Shown piece after piece: positions 46,851 to 60,997 of a DNA stretch of 64,000 bases (the stretch's first letter is position 1; each line of letters begins with the position of its first letter). The stretch is from Hirsutella rhossiliensis (Eukaryota; Ascomycota; Sordariomycetes; Hypocreales; Ophiocordycipitaceae): contig NW_025408676.1 in NCBI RefSeq assembly GCF_020360975.1, positions 1,302,001 through 1,366,000 on the forward strand, read 5' to 3'. The notes under the pieces were generated by a model that was not told where the DNA came from, did not search any database, and saw only the letters and a program-made list of their open reading frames with translations. The position numbers and the translations under genes were made by a program.

Positions 46851-48761
46851 ATATAGATAATATCCTTATCTATATAAGCGGCTCTTATAAGGACTATATA
46901 TAAAAAGTATAAAAGGTCTTAAAGTACTTTTAACTTTATAAGCTTTACCTTAACTTAAATAAGTATAAATTTAAAGTTAAAAGGGTTAAGTACTTAGCTT
47001 TATTATTTATATAAGTATAAGTATATAAGTAGATTTTATAAAGATCTAAGTAATTTAAAACTAAGCGGCCTTAACTATATAAATAAGTATATAAAGCTTT
47101 CTTAAGTTTATAAACTATTATAAGATATTTATTAAGGGCTTCTCTTATATTATAATACCTTTAAATAAGATTACTAAGAAGTAAACCGCTTTTTATTTAA
47201 GGCCTATATAAGAAGGAGCGTTTTATATACTTAAGAACCTATTCTTATAAGCCTTAGTATTACTTTAATAGGACTTTAATTAGTTTATATTAGTTAAAGT
47301 AAACTATAATAGCTAAGTACTTAAAGAAATACTTTCTTAAATAGTAAATAAGTAAAAGTAACTAATAGTATTTTACTTTTATAAGCTAACCTTAGTAAAG
47401 CGAAATTATACTATTTATAATAAGGAGATACTAGTAATTATTAGCTACCTTAAGTAATAGTAAGTAAAGCTTTAAAGCTATAAGAGCTTTAAGGTTCTTA
47501 TAAACTATAAGAACCTTTAGTACTTTATAACTTACTAGTACTTCTTAGAGTAATAAGCTTATTAAGTAAAGTATCTTTTATACTTTAACTTTATAATTAA
47601 GTACTAGCTAAGATAGGACTTTATAATACTAAACGCGCTTTCTTAATAAGATTAAGACTAGCTAATAAGAGCGGATATTAAAGTATAAGACCTATAGCTT
47701 ATTTTATAAAAAGCGTTATAGACCTATATAAGAGCTTCCTAAATAAAAGAAAGCTTAAGGCTAATAAATAAGCGCCTCCTTATACTCTTACCTTAGTTTA
47801 AAAAGGAGGGATAGACTAGCCCTAAGGTATATATAGTAAGGGTATTTTAAGATAAAGCCCTTTAATACTTATAAGATAGGATATTATCTCTTAACTATAC
47901 TTATAAAAGTATATACTATACTATTAAGTTTAGTATATAATACTTAAATTTAAAGCTAAAGCTAAAAGTATAAGTAGCTAACTATTATATTAACTTATAA
48001 AGGCACTTATATTAATAAGGGAGACTATAAGTACTAGGTATACTATATATTATAAAAGCTAAGGAAAAGGATAAACTATTAAAGCTAAATAAGTAAAATA
48101 AGCTTTAAAAAAAGCTAGTTTAGCTTATATATAACTTTAGTATTATAAGCTACCTAAGCTAGTAAGGTATAATAATAAGCCTTATAAGGGACTTTTACTA
48201 GCCCTTTTTATATTACTATATTTACTACTTCCTTTATAATTATAATATCTATAGCTATACTAAGATTTAAAAAGTATAGCTTAAAAGACTACTTAAATAG
48301 CTTTTAATACTTAACTAGTTTTATATATATATATAGATAGACTTTATAATAGACCTCTTACTTATAAAAAGTAGTAACTATTATATATAAGTAATTAAGG
48401 ACTAACTTAGTAAGCTTATAATATTAAAGCTAATACTATTTATAAATATAAAGTCTTATATAAAGCGCTTCTTATTATACTAAGCTTACTTATATAGCTA
48501 GCTAGCTTTTATTATAAGCGATAAGAGATTAAATTAAACTAGCTACTTTTAATAGTACTTATACTAGCTACTTTAAATTATATAGCTACTTAGTATAATA
48601 TATTACTTATAAACTAATAAAGGGCTTAAAAAGGTTAAATAAATAGTATAAGCTTACTTATAAGCTATTATAGCTTATAACTAAGTAAACTAAGACTAAT
48701 AGCTCTTTATAGCTTAACTTATATTAAATAGTTATATAAAGGTTTAGCTTTCTAAAATTAT
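46851..48761 (+). mobile_element. gypsy-A internal fragment, plus orientation
   Basis: Matches the RT C-terminal part, RNase H and integrase of gypsy-A (inverted relative to 28228-35176), from TATATAGATAATATCCTTATC onward. Both LTRs are absent. Flanked by the tail of one LINE-C copy and the start of another. RIP-mutated. Confidence 0.78.
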
Positions 48762-51529
48762 TAAAAAAACACTTCTTATAAAACTAATATATACTTATAA
48801 TAAGTATATATTACAATTAAAATACTAACTAATACTAGGAATTAATTTAGTAGTATTAATTACCCTTAGTAATAATATTACGCTAAAGCTAAAAGGTAAG
48901 TAAATATAGTAGCGGCCTTTACTATACTAAGCTTAATTAAAGCGTATAGCGTAAAAAGATACTACTTAAATTTATATACTTTAATAAAGTAAGTTAATAA
49001 ACCTAAAGTAGTAATATAATATTATCTTAAGCGCTAAGTAACCTTATAAAAAAAGTAGTATATAATAAACTTATAAGCTTTATCTTAAGTATATAGTTTA
49101 ATAGGGTATAAGTAATAGTTAAATAGCTTTCTAAGGTAAAAAGCTATATTAGTAGTATATTATTAGTAGTACTTTATATAAATAAGAGCTTTAAGATAAT
49201 AATCTAAGATATAATTAAGGAGGTAGTTAAGGAAGAACTCTACCTAAGTATTACTTTAGGCTTAAGGGGCCCTAAGCAAACCTAAGCCGCGGTTATAGCT
49301 AAGACTAAAGGACCGACCTAATATAAAGCTATAGTAAAATAGGTCCTACCGCGCTATAAATATAAGATTATTATAGTCCTTATTAAGGCACCGCTTAAAA
49401 TCCTAAGCTATAAACTAAAGGATATAGTAAAGGTAGTAAATATAGCCTTAAAAGCTATAAGCGCTATAGTAGTAAGGTGCCTTTAAAGTAAAGATATTAT
49501 AGTTATATTTAATACTATAGTAAGAGCTTATTAAAGGAACTAAGGCTAAGTTAAGGCTATATTTAGACTAAAAGCTATAATTACTTACTATATATATATA
49601 ATAGTCGCTAAGAGTATCCCTTTAATAGTAATAATAATAAATAAGGAGCGATTACTTTATAAGATTATAAAAGTAAATAAAGTTAAGGTCCTTTAAGCCT
49701 AAGCGCTATACCCTTAATTTAAGATATTAATAGTAATAACTATACTTATTAAGGTTAGTAGCTTAAAAGAAGCTAATAAGCTTTATAACCTAAGCTTAGT
49801 CCTTAAAGTATAAATCTTTTAATATAAACCTTATAATAAGTCGGTTTAATTATAAAGGTATTATAATTATTATAAATATAGCTATATCGCTAAGTAGTAT
49901 ATATTAATATAACTTTATAGCTAATATAAAGGTATAGTATATAATAAAAGTAAGGATAGATATAAGGCTAAGAAAGGTAAAATCCCTTATAACTATATCT
50001 TATATTAAGAGGACTACTTATTATATACTTAGACTTACCTTGTAGTAAATAAAGCCTAGGAAAAAGTAAGGGAAAACTACTTATAATAACCTTAATAGTT
50101 TATAAATACTTAAATATACGCTAAGTAATAGGTACTCCTTACTATTAAAACCTAAGGCGCTCTTAAATCGACTACGATCTAAAGTAAGGACTAAGTAAAC
50201 CGCGCTAAGATAAAAGGTTAAGTTTAAGATACTTACTAGCTAGTAAAGCTAAGGAAGCTAAACTAAGTATAAACGATATTTATAAGTATAGTAAATAAAA
50301 AAGCGCTAAGAAATAAAGCGCCTTTCTTTTTATATAAATAACCCCTTTTACTTTAACCTTACCTATATATAACTAAAAGTATTATTTTAAAATATATAGA
50401 AAAGATATAAGCTAGCTTAGTTAGCGCTTTACTACTAAGCTAGCTTTAACTTAATAGTACTATAAAAAGTAAAAGCTATACTAAGAGGCGCCCCCCCCCT
50501 TTAAAGTAGCGCCTTATAGCTTAGTCTATAAAAAAGGGAGGTACGCGCTATATATATATAAAAAGCTTAGGCTAGGAACTTAGTTACCTTAGTTTAAACT
50601 AGATTAAAGTAAGGTAATTTTTAAGGATAATATTAAATTATAAGTAATTTACTTACTACTAAGGGCTATAAAACCTAGAGCGTTATATAACCTAAGTATA
50701 ATTAAACTAAAGTACCTTATAATAATAGTAAGAGACTATAATATCTATTACCTACTTTAAGATAGATATAATAGAACCTTAAAAAGCATAATATAATATA
50801 TATAAGAGGTAATAAGACTATAACTTAAACTTACTACCTTAAAAAGAAAGTATATAAGATTTTTTTATAGCTAAAGGGATAATACTATCGACCTAGCTTA
50901 AGTAATATTAAAGACTAAGATATAGTATACTAAGCTTAACTTAGACTTAATTAGGTTAGACTATATCCCTTAAACTATTATATTATAGGTTAATACTTAA
51001 GCTTAGGTACTTAAACTAGCCTTAAAGTAAAAGGAAGTAAAAGTAAAGCTAGTTAAAGCTAAGACTATATCTTAGCTAAGACTATATTAGCTAACGCTTT
51101 AAACGCTTAAGGATATTAACTAAGACTTAAACTATATCTTTACTACTTTAATATAGATCGCGATAGCTATAGTTTTACGCTAAAGGTAAGTATTACCTAA
51201 GGGTAATATATAGTTTACCTTAAAAGTAAGGAGGGTAATAAGGGAGGCTAAGAAGGTAAGAAGGAAGTATAAGTAAGAAAGAAGTAAGGTAAACTAAGAA
51301 GACCTATATAAAGTATTTATAACTTAAAGGTAAACTATCTATAAAGTAAGGAGGGCTTATTAGTATAAGTTCTTAAAGGAATTTAGCGCTAATAATACTA
51401 AGCTTTAAAATATAAAAAGGTAAGCTAGACTTTATAGTAAGCTACTACTAAAACTAACTTATATCCTATTATTAGTTAAGGAAGGTAAGGACTAACTAAT
51501 AAAAGCCTTTAAAGGAAAGGCCTAGATAT
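48762..51529 (+). mobile_element. LINE-C 5' part, copy 5
   Basis: Starts like 35368, includes the ORF1 knuckle and the endonuclease motif (VRDYNIYYLL near 50730), and is cut at 51529 by the gypsy-A LTR. A run of nine C at 50491-50499 is longer than in the other copy. Confidence 0.8.
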
Positions 51530-51715
51530 TATAAGAGTCTTTAACTATTATAGGTTATAAGCTTAGGCTATAGCTTAAGCTATATAGTTATATATAGAGG
51601 GCTAGATCCTATATATATATATATAAGCTAGCTATATATAAGAGAGCTCTATATAGCTTATTAATATTATCTTATAAATAGTACTTATATATATACCTCT
51701 ACTTACTTTATAATA
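51530..51715 (+). repeat. gypsy-A copy 2 5' LTR
   Basis: 186 bp, starts TATAAGAGTCTTTAAC and ends ACTTTATAATA. It inserted into LINE-C (left flank CTAGATAT). Confidence 0.85.
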
Positions 51716-53104
51716 GTATAAGCTATTAACTAATAGATTTAATAGATATCTCTTTAAAGAGGGCGCCTCCTTTTTAAGGAAGTACTCTACCCCTCCTTAA
51801 ATAAATAAGAAGTATTATAGCTATCTTAAAAGTAATTAAAAGCGCGATAGCTAGTAAGAAAGATAAGGTTTATACTATACTAAGGGAGCTATTTATAAAA
51901 CTAACTTTAACCCTTATAACCTTTATAACGCTAGTTATAGCGGCGATACTATAAATATAAAAGCTACTCTCTTAGCTAACTTAAGATAGTAAGCTAAAGT
52001 CCTTTTACTTCTTTCTTAGCTAGCTATAAATAAAGTTTATAACTAATAAGAAATAAGGTTTAAATAGCTATTATAATATAGTATAGTATTTACTTTTTTA
52101 TATACTACTAAAGCCTTAAATATAGTAGATTTCTAGATTCTAAGATAAAGGTAGCCTTAAAAGTAAATACAACCTATAAGACTTCTTTTAATACCTTATA
52201 TATACGTTTAGTAATATATAAGAGTAGGAAAAGGTATAAGATAAGCTATAAACCCTTAAGTAAAGAGATAGATAAACCTTTAGCGAGTTCCTTCTTAATT
52301 TTAAAGAGATACTCTTATAAGTAGTAAGGACTATAATATAAGAAGATAGCGTAAAGCTTATATAGCTATAGAATTCGATTATACTAGCCTTATAAGAGAT
52401 ACTTATCCTTATAATTATACTTACTAACTATAGTAAGTATATAAGCTAGTTAATAAAAGTAGTATAAGGCTATAAGTAAACGCTATATTTTTAAAAGCTT
52501 TATAAGCGCACGCTATATAGCGCTAATATAATTACCGCCCCTTTATAAAATAAATAACTAGCTATTAATATAGATAAGGATACCTTAATATTAGCTACTT
52601 ATATGGACTAAGCTAAACGCGGTAAGAAGACGCTATTAACTACCCCTTATACTACCCTATACTTTAAGTAGTAGGCGAAGTAAGTAATAAGTAAGGAAAT
52701 TAAAAAGAAGAAGGCTAATAGCTACTACTTATATTATAGTATATCTATATACTTTATATTAAAATGCCCCTTCCTTTTAGCTAAGCGGCCTATAGTATTT
52801 TAAGTAGTAAAGATAAAACCGCTCCTTACCTTAGATAATAAAGAGGACTCCGCCCCCTTAAGCTTAAAGGAAAAAGAGTAACTTTAAAGTAAAGATAAGC
52901 TTTAAAGCTTTAATTACTAATACTAATAAAAGAAAAGGAAGAATTATCCGCCTATATAAAAGAGGAGCTTACTTTAATATAAGTTATAATTAATAACTCC
53001 TTACCTATTACTACCTTTATAAATAAGGGCTACTAATACTACGCTATAGTTAATAAGGCGCTTATATAAAAGATATAAGTACTAGTAGAAAAGATCGCCC
53101 TAAG

Positions 53105-53575
53105 TATTACGACTATAGCTACTAAGCCGCTAATAGTCGACCGCGTTAAGCACGTAATATAGTCTAATAGATAAATAGTTAGCACGACTATCTAATAAAT
53201 ATAAGATTAAGGGGATCGTAGAGATCTAAGTAATCTAGGATTAATAGGATTACTACGCTCTATACGATCTAACGTTAAGGATTATAGCTAGGCCTATAAT
53301 CTAAGGATAGTCTCTATAAGTATATATAGCTACCTACTTTTACTCCTTTAAATAGATAGCTTAATAGCTTTTAATATATTATAATTATGAGGATCTCTAT
53401 TATAATCTTATCTTTAATTCCGATTACTTAATTACCTAGTTATAGTCTATAGTCTATAACCTCCGACTTATTACTAACGTAATATACTTATTATTACTTA
53501 GACTACGCCCTATTATATCTATTAATATAAACCCTTCGATAGGTTTATCCCTTAAGAATAATACCGGTCGTTATA
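53105..53575 (+). repeat. gypsy-B 5' LTR
   Basis: Begins TATTACGACTATAGC and ends CCGGTCGTTATA. 471 bp, the same as the 3' LTR. Confidence 0.93.
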
Positions 53576-56500
53576 CGTTAAAAGCTCTTATTTTATATAA
53601 TACCGCGTTACTCTAAGTAATATTATAACTATTAATATACCTATATAGTAAGCTAGATTAACTAACTCTAAAGCTACTATATCGCCTTAGGATATAATAC
53701 GCGAGATTATTACCCTTTAATATAAGGTATAGTTACTTAGGAATAGAGGAGGCAATAGATAAATTAAGGACCTTAGAAAAGTAATTAAACTAAAATAGCT
53801 AGGACTATTTAATAGTACTTATAGTATACTTTAAGACTTTCTTACTTAACTTAAAGCTTACTACTAGTTTTACCCTACTAAACTCTTAGACCTAGTTAAA
53901 AAGGTACTTTATATAGGAAATTATTTATTTAGAACGGTACTCGCTTAGTTTAGACCTATTATAAGGGATTTTCTCGATAACTAACTAGCGCGACGAGATA
54001 ACGAGATAGATAAAGTCTTTATTAGTTTCTAAGGATTTAAAGAAGCTATTATAAAGGTATTTAGAATAACTAATAAGGAACGAGAAGCTAAATAGAAACT
54101 TTAAGAACTCTAATAAAGGATTTTAGTATTAGATTATACTATAAAGTTCTATTAAGTTACCTTAAAACTTAATTAAGACAATAAACCTCTTATATTATAA
54201 TTCTACGATAGGCTTAAAAAAGAAGTTAAGGACGAGCTCTATAAGGAAAATCGACTTAATAACCTCTTAGACTATATTACTATAGTAGTACGAATTAATA
54301 ATAGATAGTATACGTAACGCTAAGAAAAGAAATAAGGAAGAGGAAACTAAAACCCTTCTTATAAGAATAACTTTAACTAACGCGCTAACTATAAAAAGAA
54401 GCGCGAAACTCCTATTACCTATACTTATATAACTAACCTAAGTAAGATAGATCTAGATATAATATAGAAAAGTAAAGGAAAGTATTTTAACTATAGGAAA
54501 CCTAGATATTACTTTAAAGAATATAAATAACCTTATAAGGAGAAGAAAACCTACTAGGTACTAGCCCTAAAAGGTAAGAAATACCTAAATGCTACTAATA
54601 AATAAAAACTAAAGTATAAACTCCTTAGTTAGACTATATACTATAATAACGAATATATAGTATACTTAAGCAATAAAAATAGTACTAAATAGTTCTTAAA
54701 GCTATTAAAGAAAACCCTTATAATAATATAATAAAGGGATCTTAAAATATAAAAATAAGTTAAATTTATAGAACTAGAATACCCTTATCTTAAAGGAGTC
54801 TCTTAAGACTAGATTAAGAAGAATAGTAAATAATTCTAGGAAGATATATAAAATAAAAATTAATAATAATAATAGGCAGTCTATAAATAATATAATAAAG
54901 AAGATATAAATATAGCCCTTATACTTATAAAACTTAGATAATAACTTAAAGAGGAATAATAAAGTATTAACGATATAAGCTTTAAAGAATAAGAAATACT
55001 TAGAGAAATAGAAGATAAGAACGAACTTATACTACTACCCTCGCTATTAAGGGAAAATACTACGATTAGAGAATATACTCTATACTTTAAAGAATTTAAA
55101 GAAATACTTAAAATTAGAACCTAATAAATACCTTAAATTCTTATAGAAAACTAATAAGCTATACTAATTTAATATTAACCGGTACTACGTAAAGGAGACT
55201 ATACTATAGCTATTGCTATAGTCGATACCTTTATAGCTCTATAATAAGAATAGTAACTATAAGGAGAATTTAAAGATAATCTATAAATACTACTTACTTA
55301 TAAGTACTATAAGTATATTTTATAGATATTATATATCTACCTAAATTATATAATATACTTTTAGATAAAGGTATAATATAATGCCTTCTTAGTTAGGTTT
55401 AAGGGATAAGTACTTTCGAAACCTTACTTAAGTATAGAACTAAACTACTAGAAAATCGATTAACGCTACTTAAATAACTAAGTTATATTATTAGAACCTA
55501 ATTATAGTATACTACTTAAATACCGCGATAATTATAGTTTATTAATAAGATATCTTTTAGAGATATATAAAATCTATAAATACGCTAAAATAAAGAAATA
55601 GTATAGCGCTACTTACTTTAAGGTATCTAAACTATTAATCTTTTAAAGACTTATATAACGAATTAAATATAATAAAGAAGATTATAATAAATATATATAC
55701 TTAAACTATAGAGTTTATAAATATAAAAAGGTATAAGTATAGTATAAACGATATAATAGTATATTAAAAGATTATTAGTAATATATATAAAGGCTATAAG
55801 CTATATTTAACTAAGGAAAAATCGATATAGAAATACTATATAAAAAATAAAAAAACGCTAAACGAAAACTTAACCTTTAGTATAAAAATAAATAAAATTA
55901 TAAAGTATAGTATATAATTAACTATAAAGTAGTATAATATAAATAATATAGTATTAAGAAATAAGAAATCTTTAATTAGCTATAAGAAATTAGTCTCTTA
56001 AGCCTTAATACGATACTATATAATAAAAATATAAAGAAATAATACTAATAATAAATCGAAGAAGAATACTTAAATAAAATAAATAAAGACTAGGTAAAAA
56101 ACGAGGTATACTATCTATAAAAGGGCTATAAACTAGCACGATATAATAAGATCTAAGGACCTTATATATAGTAATAGTAAGCTATAGTAACTAAATAGTA
56201 TTAGATATTTAAATTATAGGATATTATATATATATACTTTTAAACTATAGCGCGATAGGTAATTACGTTTTACTTAAAGTTATTAATTATTACTAACTTA
56301 TATAAAGATATAAGATAGATCTATATAAACTTATAAATATTAAAGGAGAGGCCTTTAACTATAATAATAGAATTATTAATATAGAGATTAATTACCTTAA
56401 TATTAATATCTAGGGCTATAATAAATAAGTTAACTTCGATATTATAGATATTAAAGAATATAACCTTATATTAAGGCTTCTATAGTTATAGGAGAGTAAC

Positions 56501-59500
56501 CTACTAATTAACTAGAAAACTAGCTAGCTATATTAAAACGAGGACGTAAGTTTCTAGGACTAGTAAATTTAAGAGAAAGTAAAACTTTATAATAATTTAG
56601 CTACTAAATAAGATAAAAGGGATAACCGTTTAAGTAAATTATTACGGGCTTTAGTAATATAAACGAAAATAGTAACTAAACTAATAGATATAATAAAATT
56701 AACTAATAAGACCTATATACTAACTAATACGGCTATATAACTTAGTATCCGATATAAATAAAATAAAGAATATAATATAAAGATTTAAAGAGTTATTACT
56801 ACTTTAAGGAAAGACCTTAAATAAATTAATAAAGAGCTTAAGTTAAGAGAAACTAGCTCTTAAAAAAAAGAATAAAGCCTATAAGATAAAATAAAAAATT
56901 TCCCCTAAGAATACCGAAAATATAATAAACTCTTTAAGGAAGAACTTAAGATAGGGTTACCTAAATATAGCTAATAAGACTATAAAATTTATCTTAAGGA
57001 TAGAATAACGCCGACGTTTTATAAGATCTATAACTTAAATAAAAAGTAACTATAAACGCTATATAACTACCTCGATAAGAATCTATAAAAAGGGTATATA
57101 TAAACGTTAATATCTAAAGTAAGCTACCTAGTTATATTTATTTTAAAGAAAAACAGTAAGCTATAACTAGTTATTAACTATAAACGCTTAAATAATATTA
57201 TAATAAAGGACCGAATACTATTACTACTTATATTAGAACTATAAGATCGACTATATAGTAAAAAATAGTTTATAGCCCTTAACCTTAAAGGCGCCTATAA
57301 CTTAATATATATAAAAAAGGGATATAAATAGATAATAGCCTTTAAAACGAAATTTAGACTATTTAAATATCTAGTAATACTATTTAGACTTAGAAATATA
57401 CTAGCTACCTTTTAATAAATAATTAATAATATCCTACGTAAATACTTAGATATCTTTATAGTAATATACTTAGATAATATCTTAATCTTCTTAGATACCT
57501 TAGAAGAATATAAGGAATACGTCTATAAGGTACTCCGCGTACTTTAAAATATAAAGTTACTAGTTAAACTAAAGAAAAGTAAGTTTTATATATAGAAAGT
57601 AGACTTCCTTAAATATACGATCTTACTAAAAGAGATATAAATATAATAAGATAAGATTAACTTAGTTAAAGAATAGCTAACGCTAAAGAACGTTAAGGAT
57701 ATATAAAGTTTCTTAGGATTTATAAATTACTACTAACGATTTATTAAAGATTTTAGAAAGATTATAGTACTACTATATAACTTAATAAAGAAGGAAAAAG
57801 AATTTATATAAAACGATAAAGCTAATAAAGCTTTCGAATATATTAAAACTATAATTATATAAGAATTAGTCTTAACTACCTTTAATCTAAAATAATAAAT
57901 CGAACTTAAAACTAATATATTAGACTTTACTTTAAGAGTATAAATCGGATAAAAAGATAATAAAGAAAGACTATAACTAATTATATTTTACTTAAAAAAG
58001 CTATATAGCGTAGAACTTAATTACCTTATTTATAATAAAGAATTCCTTATAATTATTTAAGCTTTTAAGGAATTTTAATACTACCTTCTTAAAAGTAAAT
58101 ATAAAGTTAAGGTCTATATAGATTATAAGAATATCTTATATTTTATAATAACGTAATAGTTAAACGGACGATAGATCTAATAGGCCGAATATTTATCGGA
58201 ATTTAACTATAAAATAATCTATAGAAAAGGAATAGAAAACGGTCGAGCTAATACCCTTAGTCGATAAAGCAACTATAATATAGGGGCACCTATAGTAAAA
58301 GGATAGCTCCTAAAAATCAACGAAAATAGGAACTACTAGTAACGATAGCTAAATATAATATTTAAAGTATAACCTAATAACTTAACTTACTAAAAGATCT
58401 TAAAATAGATAAAAGAATATAAAGCACTAAACGGATATAATATAGGATATTTAGAAGTTTTAATATATAAAAATAAAATCTAGATATTACTAAAATTATA
58501 AGATAAAGTTATATAAAATATATACGAATATCTAATATATAAATACTAAGGAATCTAAAGAATAATAAAATAGATTAAACGATAATATAACTTCCTATAA
58601 CTTAAAGAAGTAATATAATAAGTTATTAAAGAATATAAACTTTATATATAAAGTAAAGCTAAACGATATAAACTATATAAAGAATTATAACTACTACTAA
58701 TACTAGAGAAACTATAGGATTTAATAGCTTTTAACTATATTATAAAGCTACTACTATTAAAAGAACCTATAACTAACGTTAAGTATAATAGTATATTTAT
58801 TATTACCGACTAATTAATAAAGTATAGGTACTTCTTACTATATAAAGAAGTAAGTAATATAAAAGAGCTAGTATATATATTCCTATAAATAATTATTAGT
58901 AATTATAGACTACTAAATAAGATTATCTTTAATAAAAGAAGTATATTTATAGCTAAATTTTAGTAAGCTCTTATAGTATAATTAAGGACGAAATATAAGC
59001 TTAGTATAGCTTATTACCTATAAATAGATAGATAAATAAAACGACTTAACTAAACGCTTAAATAATATTTACGATACTATATTAGCTATAAATAAAACGA
59101 TTAAGTTAAATAGCTACTAATAGCGTAACTAGCTTATAATAGCTTAGTTATAGAAATAACTAAGCTCTTACTAGTATACGCTAATTATAGATATAACCTA
59201 GAAGTATTTAAGGTTACTTAATAAGGACTATAAGTAGAACGAGCGATATTATAAGTAGATTAGCTATAAAAATTATATAAAGAAATATAATAAGAACTTT
59301 AATTTATTAGAGAACGAATATCCGCTTACTATAATTAGAAAAGATTATAGGGACTAATCTTTTAAGAGGGAGATATAGTCTACCTTATATAACGAAATAT
59401 TAAAATAAAATAACTAAGTAATAAATTAGATTTTAAGAAACTTAGACCGTTTAAGGTTAAGAAAACTATTTTAAAAGTTAACTATAAACTTTCGGTATTA

Positions 59501-59752
59501 ATAATAATATAGATATACCTAATATTTTATATCTTATTATTAGAACTAGCGCTATAAAACGCTAAACTATAGGAAAAAATTAAAGTTAATAATAATTAAG
59601 AATATAAAGTAAAATAAATACTAAATATAAGAAAATAAGGTTAGTAATAAGAGTACCTTATTAAGTAAAAGGGATATAAACTAAAGGAAAATACCTAGGA
59701 ACTACTTAAGTACTTAACCTACTATAGCTCTCTACTTTAATAATTTTATTAA
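53576..59752 (+). pseudogene. gypsy-B gag-pol relic with chromodomain
   Basis: Gag ends with a zinc-knuckle relic near 54478-54530 (Cys and His codons changed to Tyr). RT lies at about 57060-57520: KDRILLLLILEL, IALNLKGAYNLI and VIYLDNILIFL (YLDDILIF catalytic motif) are seen. RNase H is at about 57830-58260 (VYIDYKNIL near 58110). Integrase is at about 58700-59300 (LIAFNYI and IFIITD). The chromodomain is at about 59610-59752 (YLIK-stop-KGYKLKENT). Chromodomains direct integration to histone-marked heterochromatin in relatives. All frames have RIP stops. Confidence 0.85.
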
Positions 59753-60526
59753 AAGGTTTAGGAGGGATTAAAGGACTAAGATCTATAAACTCCTTACTAA
59801 TACTAAATAAGGACTAATTTACCTCGTTAAGAACGCCTAATAATTATAAGTTATTTACTACTTAATACTTATATATATTAAGCGTAGGTAAAACGCTATC
59901 CTTAGTATTTACTTTTTAAATACTATAACGAAATAACTTAGAACTCTTTTCCTTTATATAATTCTAAATCTTCTAAATATAAGCTAAACGATTAACGGTA
60001 ATAGATATTTATAACTAAAGGTTTATAAGCTATACCTAAAGCTTTAATAAAGCTTCCCTAGCTTCCTCCTCTTTAAAATATAGCTTATGCTACTCTACTA
60101 ATAATTTAATTACTAAAAGAAATATATTAGCTACTATATATAGAAAGAATTAAAAGATACTTATAAGAAGAGGCTACTAAAATACTATTATAATAGGGAC
60201 GACTATTAATAATATAATTATTATAGCGCAAAGAATTTTTAGCTATTTAATAATTTATCTTCTTTACCGTAAAGTATTAAGTATATAGTATATCGGTAGG
60301 ATCTTTACTTAAGTCGATATATTTAGTAAGAGTAGCGCGCTCGGAGGCTTTTTAAGAACGATTTTTTAATATATAACTAAATATACTATTAGTAGTATAT
60401 CTTAAAAGGATAAAGAAATAAAGAACGATATACTTACGTATAACGCGATAAGGGTATATTTATATATAGCGGCTAAGGTAGCTATAGTAGGTCTTATAAA
60501 TAAGACTAAAAGGAGGGGAGATATCG
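59753..60526 (+). other. gypsy-B 3' untranslated region
   Basis: Between the chromodomain relic and the 3' LTR. No frame or known motif apart from the purine tract at 60508-60521. Confidence 0.6.
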
Positions 60527-60997
60527 TATTACGACTATAGCTACTAGGCCGCTAACGGTCGACCGCGTTAAGTATATAATATAGTTTAATAGATAAATAG
60601 TCGGCATAACTATTTAATAGATATAGGATTAAGGGGATTATAGAGATCTAAGTAATCTAGGATTAATAGGATTACTACGCTCTATACGATCTAATATTAG
60701 GGATTATAGCTAGGCCTATAATCTAAGGATAGTCTTTATAGGTATATATAGCTACCTACTTTTACTCCTTTAGATAGATAGCTCGATAGCTTTTAATATA
60801 TTATAATTATTACGATCTTTATTACGATCTTATCTTTAATTCCGATTACTTAATTACCTAGTTATAGTCTACGGTCTATAACCTCTAACTTATTACTAAT
60901 ATAATATACTTATTATTACTTAGACTATACCCTATTATATCTACTAATATAAACCCCTTAATAGGTTTATCCCTTAGGAATAATACCGTTCGTTATA
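60527..60997 (+). repeat. gypsy-B 3' LTR
   Basis: 471 bp, matches 53105-53575 with RIP-type transitions. Ends CCGTTCGTTATA, followed by CTAAG. Confidence 0.93.

Larger units (their letters stand above)
53105..60997 (+). mobile_element. Ty3/gypsy chromovirus gypsy-B, complete but RIP-mutated
   Basis: LTRs 53105-53575 and 60527-60997 are both 471 bp. The target duplication CTAAG is at 53100-53104 and 60998-61002. The host gypsy-A sequence on both sides joins exactly when one CTAAG copy is removed (compared with 33560-33640). The purine tract AAAAGGAGGGGAGA (60508-60521) precedes the 3' LTR. Pol has RT, RNase H, integrase and a C-terminal chromodomain, which defines a chromovirus. Confidence 0.95.
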